Shown here: positions 35,647 through 42,157 of the stretch, piece by piece
Position numbering within the stretch: position 1 is the stretch's first letter
Layout of the letters: every line of letters begins with the position of its first letter
Made by a program: the position numbers and the translations under genes
NCBI RefSeq assembly: GCF_022271405.1
Contig: NZ_JAJNAL010000033.1
Coordinates: forward strand, 1 to 56,714
DNA length: 56,714 nucleotides
Direction of reading: 5' to 3'
Source of the DNA: Rhodopseudomonas infernalis
GTDB lineage: Bacteria > Pseudomonadota > Alphaproteobacteria > Rhizobiales > Xanthobacteraceae
The notes under the pieces: model-generated
Database searches by the model: none
The model's input: only the letters and a program-made list of their open reading frames with translations
Told to the model about the DNA's origin: nothing

Positions 35647-37094
35647 CGATGTCCGGGATCGATCCGGTGGTGGGCGTGCTGCTGATCCCGGTCTGCGCGG
35701 CTGTCGTGCTGGCACTGCTGCCGGGTTACAAGCTCACCGCGAAACTCAACGTGCTGGCGAGTCTCGGCAGTTTCCTTTGCGCCGCCTCGCTACTGGTGCT
35801 GCCGCGCCCGGCGCCGGGGCCGTACATCCTGGTCGACGATCTCAACATCGTCTTCATCGTGCTGAACACCTTCGTGGGCTTCACCACCAGTCTGTTCAGC
35901 GCCAGCTACATCGCCCACGAACTCGAGACCGGCAAGCTGACGCCGACCTATCTGCGGTTCTACCACGCGATGTATCAGATCATGATGTTCGGCATGAACC
36001 TGGCGTTCATGTCGAACAATATCGGCCTGATGTGGGTGGCGGTCGAGTTGGCGACGCTGACCACGGTGCTGATGGTCGGCATCTATCGGACGCCGGCGGC
36101 GCTCGAGGCGGCGTGGAAATACTTCATTCTCGGCAGCGTCGGCATCGCGCTGGCGTTGTTCGGCACCATCCTGATCTACATGGCGGCGCGGCCGGTCGTC
36201 GGCGAGGGGCCGGACGGCATGATCTGGACCGTGCTGGTGGCGCGCGCCTCCGGCTTCGACGCGGCGCTGCTCAACGTCGCCTTCGTGTTCCTGTTTCTCG
36301 GCTACGGCACCAAGGTCGGCCTCGCGCCGCTGCATGCCTGGCTGCCGGATGCGCACGCCGAAGGCCCGACACCGATTTCGGCGGTGCTGTCCGGCCTCTT
36401 GCTCAACGTCGCCCTGTATGCGCTGCTGCGCTTCAAGATGCTGCTCGCCGCCAATGGCGACGCGATGCCGCCCGGCGTGCTGATGATCGTGATGGGGCTG
36501 GGGTCGCTGCTGTTCGCCGCCTTCATGCTGTATCGCCGCCGCGACATCAAACGGCTGTTCGCCTATTCGTCGATCGAACACATGGGCATCATCGTGTTCG
36601 CGTTCGGCATGGGCGGGCCGCTGGCGAATTTCGCAGGCCTCTTGCACATGGTGATGCACAGCCTGACCAAGTCGGCGATCTTCTACGCGGTCGGCCACAT
36701 CACCCAGGTCAAGGGCACGCAGTCGCTGGCGAAGATCCGCGGCATCACTGAGACCCATCCGGTGCTCGGCTGGGGGCTCGTGGTCGGCGTGGTGGCGATC
36801 GCCGGGCTGCCGCCGCTCGGCATCTTCATGAGCGAATTCCTGCTGGTGTCGTCGACCTTCGCGCGCTCGCCCTGGCTGGCGCTGCTGCTGGTGTTCGGCA
36901 TCCTGGTGGCGTTCGGCGCGTTGACGCTGCGGCTCACCGGCATCGCCTTCGGCGCGCCGCGCGGCAGCCGGCAGCCGGTGCAGGCGTCCTACGTGCCGAT
37001 GTTCGCGCATCTGACCTTGGTACTCGTCGCCGGCGTGTATCTGCCGGCGCCGGTGGTGGCCTGGTTCCAGCACGTCGCCAAGCTGTTGGGTTAG
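35643..37094 (+). CDS. hyfF: Second antiporter-like subunit (HyfF type)
   Basis: A 483-residue protein of the NuoL/M/N superfamily and the second antiporter-like subunit of the complex. Visible are LMWVAVELATLTTVLMVG (membrane glutamate), TKVGLAPLHAWLPDAHAEGPTPISAVLSG (conserved lysine and helix) and HSLTKSAIFYAVGHITQVKG. It begins in the hyfE stop (ATGA) and ends 15 bases before hyfG. Two antiporter-like subunits imply at least two putative ion channels. Confidence 0.9.
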   Translation: MTMSGIDPVVGVLLIPVCAAVVLALLPGYKLTAKLNVLASLGSFLCAASLLVLPRPAPGPYILVDDLNIVFIVLNTFVGFTTSLFSASYIAHELETGKLTPTYLRFYHAMYQIMMFGMNLAFMSNNIGLMWVAVELATLTTVLMVGIYRTPAALEAAWKYFILGSVGIALALFGTILIYMAARPVVGEGPDGMIWTVLVARASGFDAALLNVAFVFLFLGYGTKVGLAPLHAWLPDAHAEGPTPISAVLSGLLLNVALYALLRFKMLLAANGDAMPPGVLMIVMGLGSLLFAAFMLYRRRDIKRLFAYSSIEHMGIIVFAFGMGGPLANFAGLLHMVMHSLTKSAIFYAVGHITQVKGTQSLAKIRGITETHPVLGWGLVVGVVAIAGLPPLGIFMSEFLLVSSTFARSPWLALLLVFGILVAFGALTLRLTGIAFGAPRGSRQPVQASYVPMFAHLTLVLVAGVYLPAPVVAWFQHVAKLLG

Positions 37095-37109
37095 GGAGCA
37101 ACTGATCCG

Positions 37110-38621
37110 ATGCCGTCGCTGATCGATCTCAACCTCGAAGGCCTGCAGGTGGCGCGGCATCGGCCGTGGCCCCGCACGGTGGTCGATCGCGCGGTGTGGA
37201 GCTTCGCGGTCCGGATGCTGAGCGAGCGGCAGTGGCAATTGCTGTCGCTGTGGGGCGAGCCTTCGCGCGTGCACATGGCGCTGTTCGATCCGCGCAGCGG
37301 CGAGATCGGCGTCATCAGCCTCGACTGCCCGAACGGCACATTTCCCTCGGTCGCGGCGAGGCATCTGCCGGCGCTGCGGCTGGAACGCACGATCACCGAT
37401 CTGTTCGGCCTGAAGCCCGAAGGTGCGATCGACGACCGGCCGTGGCTCGATCACGGCCAATGGGGCGTCCGCACGCCGCTCGGCGAGCGCGTTGAAGCAG
37501 ATGCGCCGTCGCCTGCCTATCGTTTCCTGCCGGTCGAAGGCGCCGGCACGCATCAGGTCGCGGTCGGTCCGGTGCATGCCGGCATCATCGAGCCCGGCCA
37601 TTTCCGATTCACCGTCAGCGGCGAGACCGTGGTGCGGCTGGAGCAGCGGCTCGGCTATGTCCACAAGGGCATCGACGGGCTGATCGCCGGCGCCGATCTG
37701 CCCCGCGCCGCGCAGCTCGCCGGCCGCGTCTCGGGCGATTCGACGGTGGCGTATGCGCTGGCGTTTGCGCGCGCGGTCGAGGCCGCGGCGGAGATCGCCG
37801 TGCCTGCTCGCGCGGTGTGGCTGCGGGCGCTGTGCGCCGAGCTCGAGCGCCTCGCCAATCACCTCGGCGACATCGGCGCGATTTGCAACGATGCGGCCTT
37901 CGCCATCATGCTGGCGCAGTTCGGCGTGCTGCGCGAGAACGTGCTGCGCGCCGCCGACACAGCCTTCGGCCATCGCCTGATGCGCGACGTGGTGACGCCC
38001 GGCGGCGTCGCGCGCGATCTCGACGATGCTGGCGTGGCGGCGCTCCGCGCGGCCCTGGCCGTGGTGCGGACAAAGCTGCCGGCGCTGATCGCGCTCTACG
38101 ACAGCACAGCGTCGCTGCAGGACCGCACCGTCGCGACCGGCACGCTGAAGCCGGCGCTGGCCGATCAATACGCCGCCGGCGGCTTCGTCGGCCGTGCCTC
38201 CGGCCGCTCCTTCGACGCGCGACGCACGCTCGGCTACGCGCCGTATGACGAGCTGCGCTTCGATGTCCCGGTGCTGACCGAGGGCGACGTCGACGCGCGG
38301 GTCTGGATCCGGATTCGCGAGACCGAGCAGAGCCTCGCACTGGTCGACCAAATTCTCGACCGGCTGCCGCGCGGCGACATTTTCGTCGCGCCGACGCTGC
38401 CGGCGCAGGTCTGCGAAGGCATGGCGCTGGTCGAAGGGTTTCGCGGCGATATTCTGGTCTGGCTGCGGCTGCAGGGCGGCGTCGTCGAGCGCTGCCATCT
38501 GCGCGATCCGTCGTGGTTTCAATGGCCGCTGCTGGAAGCGGTGATCGAGGGCAACATCATCGCCGACTTCCCGCTGTGCAATAAGTCGTTCAACTGCTCC
38601 TATTCGGGCGTGGATCTGTAG
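37110..38621 (+). CDS. hyfG: HyfG/EhrL-type large subunit lacking the NiFe cysteines
   Basis: A 503-residue protein made of an N-terminal NuoC-like part (about 1-150) fused to a NuoD/[NiFe] hydrogenase large-subunit part. In true hydrogenases motif L1 is RxCGxC and L2 is DPCxxC. Here L1 reads RVSGDS (206-211), so both cysteines are Ser208 and Ser211. The C-terminal end reads LCNKSFNCSYSG (489-500) with one Cys (C496) where two should be. It therefore cannot hold a Ni-Fe centre in the usual way. The fold is otherwise well kept (YVHKGIDGLI, CAELERLANHLGDIG). This is the pattern reported for Ehr complexes, whose function is unknown. Confidence 0.88.
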   Translation: MPSLIDLNLEGLQVARHRPWPRTVVDRAVWSFAVRMLSERQWQLLSLWGEPSRVHMALFDPRSGEIGVISLDCPNGTFPSVAARHLPALRLERTITDLFGLKPEGAIDDRPWLDHGQWGVRTPLGERVEADAPSPAYRFLPVEGAGTHQVAVGPVHAGIIEPGHFRFTVSGETVVRLEQRLGYVHKGIDGLIAGADLPRAAQLAGRVSGDSTVAYALAFARAVEAAAEIAVPARAVWLRALCAELERLANHLGDIGAICNDAAFAIMLAQFGVLRENVLRAADTAFGHRLMRDVVTPGGVARDLDDAGVAALRAALAVVRTKLPALIALYDSTASLQDRTVATGTLKPALADQYAAGGFVGRASGRSFDARRTLGYAPYDELRFDVPVLTEGDVDARVWIRIRETEQSLALVDQILDRLPRGDIFVAPTLPAQVCEGMALVEGFRGDILVWLRLQGGVVERCHLRDPSWFQWPLLEAVIEGNIIADFPLCNKSFNCSYSGVDL

Positions 38622-38623
38622 CG

Positions 38624-39157
38624 ATGCGCAAGCTGCTGTTCGAAAGCCTGTTCGCAAGATCTCTGACGGAGGTCGCGCCCGCGCCGGATGATGCGGCGGC
38701 CGCCGAACTCGCCGCGCTGGTCGGCACCCGCGCGCGCCGTGCGCTCGGCCGCAGCCTTGCGATCCGCGAGGTCGATGCCGGCTCGTGCAACGGCTGCGAG
38801 CTGGAAATCCACGCGCTGAGCAACGCGTATTACGACGCCGAGCGGTTCGGCCTGCGCTTCGTCGCGTCGCCGCGCCATGCCGACGTGCTGATGGTCACCG
38901 GGCCGGTGACGTATAATATGCGTGAGGCGCTGCGTCTGACTTACGACGCCGTGCCCGGACCCAAATGGGTGGTCGCGGTCGGCGACTGCGCGAAAGACGG
39001 CGGCTGCTTTGCCGGCAGCTACGCGGTCGTCGGCGGCGTCTCCGCGGTGATCCCGGTCGATTTGCACATTCCCGGCTGTCCGCCGCCGCCGCTGCAGATC
39101 CTGCGCGGCCTGCTGGCGCTTCTCGATCGCGTCGCCACAGGCGAGACCTCGCGTTGA
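38624..39157 (+). CDS. hyfI: HyfI/NuoB-type small subunit with one [4Fe-4S] site
   Basis: A 177-residue small subunit of the NuoB/hydrogenase small-subunit family. The four FeS ligands appear intact: C55 and C58 in GSCNGCELE, C122 in GDCAKDGG and C152 in PGCPPPP. The CxxC spacing is hydrogenase-like, unlike the adjacent CC pair of complex I NuoB. C128 is an extra cysteine. The N-terminal 40 residues are Ala-rich. It lies 2 bases after hyfG and closes the operon. A ferredoxin-like subunit (HyfA/HyfH type) is not encoded here. Confidence 0.9.
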   Translation: MRKLLFESLFARSLTEVAPAPDDAAAAELAALVGTRARRALGRSLAIREVDAGSCNGCELEIHALSNAYYDAERFGLRFVASPRHADVLMVTGPVTYNMREALRLTYDAVPGPKWVVAVGDCAKDGGCFAGSYAVVGGVSAVIPVDLHIPGCPPPPLQILRGLLALLDRVATGETSR

Positions 39158-39206
39158 CATAGGCCGATACCGCAGATCGCGATCATCGTCGTGACGGGCT
39201 CAGCAC

Positions 39207-39231
39207 CACGACTAATGAGTCGTGCATTTCG
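39207..39231 (+). terminator. Hairpin terminator after the hyf/Ehr operon
   Basis: CACGACT (39207-39213), loop AATG, AGTCGTG (39218-39224), then CATTTCG. It lies 50 bases after the hyfI stop. Confidence 0.6.
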
Positions 39232-39299
39232 TATTTCTATCAGTTGCTGCTCCCATTCGATCACCTCACCGATAGTCATCAGCGGGGAAGGGGTGATTC

Positions 39300-41357
39300 G
39301 TGATATTTGGTATTTCAAGGGGTGGCGCGGGTGATCGTGCGCCGATTTCAGTCTCGCGCATTCGCGCTGCATTCCTGACAAGCGCCGTCATGACGGTAAT
39401 GTTCGGCGCCTCGCTCGCTCCCGCGCAGGCGCAGTTCGCGCGATTGTACGGCTTCGGCGATAGCTATGCCGATACCGGCGCGGCGCCCGGCGGTGCGTAT
39501 CGACTCATCGGCCTGTACGGCACCGGCACCATCAATGTCCCGTTTCCGCCCTATACGCTGGTCCCATCAGACTTCTGGCCCTGTCCCAGCCCGACCTATA
39601 CGAGCTGCCGCTTCACCGGCAGCACCAATTTCGTCGACTCGCTGCAATCGATCTACGGACTGCCGGGACTGACGAACTTCTCGATCGGCGGCGCCCGCAC
39701 CAATAACACCAATACGATGCCGTTTCTGTCGAGCAGCTACGGGCTGCCGTACGAGCTGCAACAGTTCGCCGCCAGCGGCATCCGCCTCACCGAGCGCGAC
39801 CTGATTGCGCTGTCGATCGGCGGCAACGACCTGTCGGGCATCAATGTCGGCACCGGCGATGTCGCCTCGCAGACGGCCATCATCGTGTCGAGCGCGCTGC
39901 AGTCGGCCGCCAACGCGGTCGGCGGCGTGCAGCAATTGGTGGCGGCCGGCGCGCGTAACATCGCCTGGCTCGGCACCGGCAGCTCGAAGTGGTTTCCAGA
40001 GGCGACGCTCGGCTCGCAGGGGACGACGATCGGCCATTTCAATTTCAGCGCGCCGCAGCGCGACGCCTGGGCCGACACCTATTATCAGCAGACGCAGCTG
40101 ATGCTGGCGCCGATGGCGCAGGCCGGTGTGCGCATCTTCCTGTTCAATTTCGGCATCCTGCAGCAGCGCGTCGCCGAAAATCCGGCGCTGTACGGTTTCG
40201 CCGGCGTGCCCGCGGGCTTCACCGGCTGCGAGGCCGGGCTTGGCACCGGCTCGACACCAACCACTGTCGCGGTGAATGTCGCGGGCTGCTTCTATGAAAA
40301 TTCCGTGCATCCGACCGGCGCCGCGATGGCGCTGATCGCCAGCTACATGGCCAACCAGATCGACGCGCCGACCACGGTGACGCCGCAGGCCGGCATCGCG
40401 ACGAGCCTGCTCGGCAGCTTCTCGAATTCGGTGTTCGATCGCCTCGACGCTGGCCGGCGTTTTCAGCCTTCCGGCCCCAATGCCGCCATGGCGGCGATGC
40501 CCACCAAGGCCGTGACGCTCGCGGACCCGGCGGATCGCTGGTCGGTCTACGGCGCCGCAAGCTATGCGGGCGGTAGCCGCGACCGGCAGTTCTACGCCAC
40601 TGGCTACGATTACGACGCGGCGGGCGGATATCTTGGGCTGGAATATCGGCTCAACGCCAATTGGCGGGTGGGCGGCGTGTTCGGCTATTCGCAGCCGGAC
40701 GTGAAGCTTGCGGTGCAGGACGCGCGCAACCGCATCGATGCGTTCCAGTTCGCCGGCTACAGCTCCTACACTGACGCGCACTGGTTCGCCGATGGTCTGG
40801 TGGCTTACGGCCGGCAGGATTTCACGCTCGAACGTCGCGGCATCATCGACATCATCCGCGCCAACACCAACGCCGACGTGGTCACCGTCGCGGCGCGCGG
40901 CGGCTATCTGTTCGATGTCGGCCAGCTGCGCGTCGGTCCGATCGCGGGGCTGAACTATACCAGCGCCACGATCCGGGGCTACACCGAAGCCGGCGACGTG
41001 CTGCTGACGATGGCGGTCGATCGTCAGACGCTCGATACGCTGACCGGCGATGCCGGCGTGCAATTCCGCTATCCGCTGCAATTCGGCAACGGCCTCTATG
41101 CGCCGTTCCTGAACCTCACCGCCGCGCACGACTTCCTCGGCTCCAGCCACACCATCACCACCACGCTGGTGTCGGCGCCGCTGTTGCCGATCCTGACGCC
41201 GGTGTCGGCCGATGGCGGCACTTATGGCCGGGTCGCGGCGGGCGTCTCGGCGCTGGTTGCCAGCAACGTCACCGCGACGCTGACCGGCACCAGCAGCTTT
41301 GCCCGCAAGGGTGGCAACGACGCCGGCGTCACCGGCGCCGTCAAGCTGGCGTTCTGA
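39300..41357 (+). CDS. GDSL-type autotransporter esterase
   Basis: A 685-residue secreted enzyme of the EstA-type autotransporter group. The signal peptide ends near APAQA|QFARL (residue 44). The passenger SGNH domain has S55 in FGDSYADTG, G130 in NFSIGGA and N176 in GGNDLSG, then ENSVHPTG. There H337 is present, but the Asp expected three residues before it is Asn334. The C-terminal beta-barrel (about 400-685) ends in Phe (AVKLAF), as outer-membrane proteins do. I accept GTG 39300 because GGGGAAGGGG lies just upstream. It is downstream of, but separate from, the hyf operon. Confidence 0.87.
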   Translation: MIFGISRGGAGDRAPISVSRIRAAFLTSAVMTVMFGASLAPAQAQFARLYGFGDSYADTGAAPGGAYRLIGLYGTGTINVPFPPYTLVPSDFWPCPSPTYTSCRFTGSTNFVDSLQSIYGLPGLTNFSIGGARTNNTNTMPFLSSSYGLPYELQQFAASGIRLTERDLIALSIGGNDLSGINVGTGDVASQTAIIVSSALQSAANAVGGVQQLVAAGARNIAWLGTGSSKWFPEATLGSQGTTIGHFNFSAPQRDAWADTYYQQTQLMLAPMAQAGVRIFLFNFGILQQRVAENPALYGFAGVPAGFTGCEAGLGTGSTPTTVAVNVAGCFYENSVHPTGAAMALIASYMANQIDAPTTVTPQAGIATSLLGSFSNSVFDRLDAGRRFQPSGPNAAMAAMPTKAVTLADPADRWSVYGAASYAGGSRDRQFYATGYDYDAAGGYLGLEYRLNANWRVGGVFGYSQPDVKLAVQDARNRIDAFQFAGYSSYTDAHWFADGLVAYGRQDFTLERRGIIDIIRANTNADVVTVAARGGYLFDVGQLRVGPIAGLNYTSATIRGYTEAGDVLLTMAVDRQTLDTLTGDAGVQFRYPLQFGNGLYAPFLNLTAAHDFLGSSHTITTTLVSAPLLPILTPVSADGGTYGRVAAGVSALVASNVTATLTGTSSFARKGGNDAGVTGAVKLAF

Positions 41358-41451
41358 GCGGGCGGACTGCGCGCACTGCGGGGCGCTTCCGCAGCGCGCG
41401 TCATGCCGTCGCACCTTGCGACGAGCGGCCGCAGTTCCGCGTGCGCTTCCC

Positions 41452-41465
41452 TTGCGCGAAGTCAA
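41452..41465. promoter_or_regulatory. FixK/FNR-like box
   Basis: TTGC-GCGAAG-TCAA matches the TTG(A/C)-N6-(T/G)CAA pattern of bradyrhizobial FixK2 sites. It lies 65 bases before the gene at 41530, upstream of the ATPase and universal stress genes. Confidence 0.35.
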
Positions 41466-41529
41466 TGATACGATCCGGTCCGCGTCTAGCCTCGCCAAGC
41501 TCGGCAAGTTGCCATGCGACCGGAGAGAC

Positions 41530-41922
41530 ATGCGGCTCGATCGAAACAGCGTTGATCCGACACGACCCGCTTTGCGCCTCTGGCTCCAATCGGCGCCGTG
41601 GCTCAAATCGGCAACGTGGCTCAAAGCGGCACTATGTCTGTGCGCGCTGGCGATGATCGTGCTCGGCACCGCGCCGGCCGCGTTCGCGGCTTCCGATGCG
41701 CCGCGTCACCAGCTCGAATTCGTCAAGACGCCGCCGGCGGTGCCGGCCCCGAACGTCAGCGACGAGCCTGAAATCACCACCACCGACAGCGCCCAGGCGC
41801 TGACGCCAAGCTCGACCCGCAGCATCGCCTGCGATCAGTCGACCCGCATGGGGCTGCCGCTCGTCGTGGCGATGCTCGATCGCAGCGAGCCACCGCAGCT
41901 GCGCCCGCCGATCGGCGCGTAG
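41530..41922 (+). CDS. Small exported or membrane-anchored hypothetical protein
   Basis: A 130-residue protein. Residues about 18-35 carry a hexapeptide repeat (WLQSAP, WLKSAT, WLKAAL) leading into a hydrophobic signal-like segment (LCALAMIVLGTAPAAFAA) with probable cleavage after AFAA. The rest is polar, Pro/Thr-rich, with DEPEITTTDSAQALTPSS. No known family is recognised. The gene precedes a cation ATPase and a universal stress protein in the same direction, and a FixK-like box lies upstream. Coding status is likely but not certain. Confidence 0.55.
   Translation: MRLDRNSVDPTRPALRLWLQSAPWLKSATWLKAALCLCALAMIVLGTAPAAFAASDAPRHQLEFVKTPPAVPAPNVSDEPEITTTDSAQALTPSSTRSIACDQSTRMGLPLVVAMLDRSEPPQLRPPIGA
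41581..41634. repeat. Three tandem 18-base repeats
   Basis: Three consecutive 18-base units of the type TGGCTCAAATCGGCAACG encode WLQSAP, WLKSAT and WLKAAL, in frame, just before the hydrophobic signal segment of the 41530 gene. Confidence 0.7.
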
Positions 41923-42157
41923 CAGCCGCCGGATTCCTTCCGCGTTCGTGACTGACGCTCCGCACGCCGTCTCGTGACGGCGCGAGGCTTCGTGCCTCGC
42001 CGTGCCGACGCGCGACGCCGCCGCTTCCGGCTTCTCCCATCATCCCGTCTGGCGCGAGGCCCGCAGCTGCGGCTGCGCCCCGACGTCATCGCCGAGCGCG
42101 CCGCGCGATCATCTCGTGCAACGCCGATCTTTCAACTCCGACATCCCGGACACACGC

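Noticed and set aside
35790-38657. Very long antisense ORFs (for example 955 codons on the minus strand)
   Set aside because: They mirror well-conserved genes on the other strand and have Arg/Gln/His-rich, low-complexity translations typical of GC-rich shadow frames.
32016-39157. Annotation of the hyf-like genes as an active hydrogenase or formate hydrogenlyase
   Set aside because: The large subunit lacks both L1 cysteines and one L2 cysteine, and no maturation or formate dehydrogenase genes are near.
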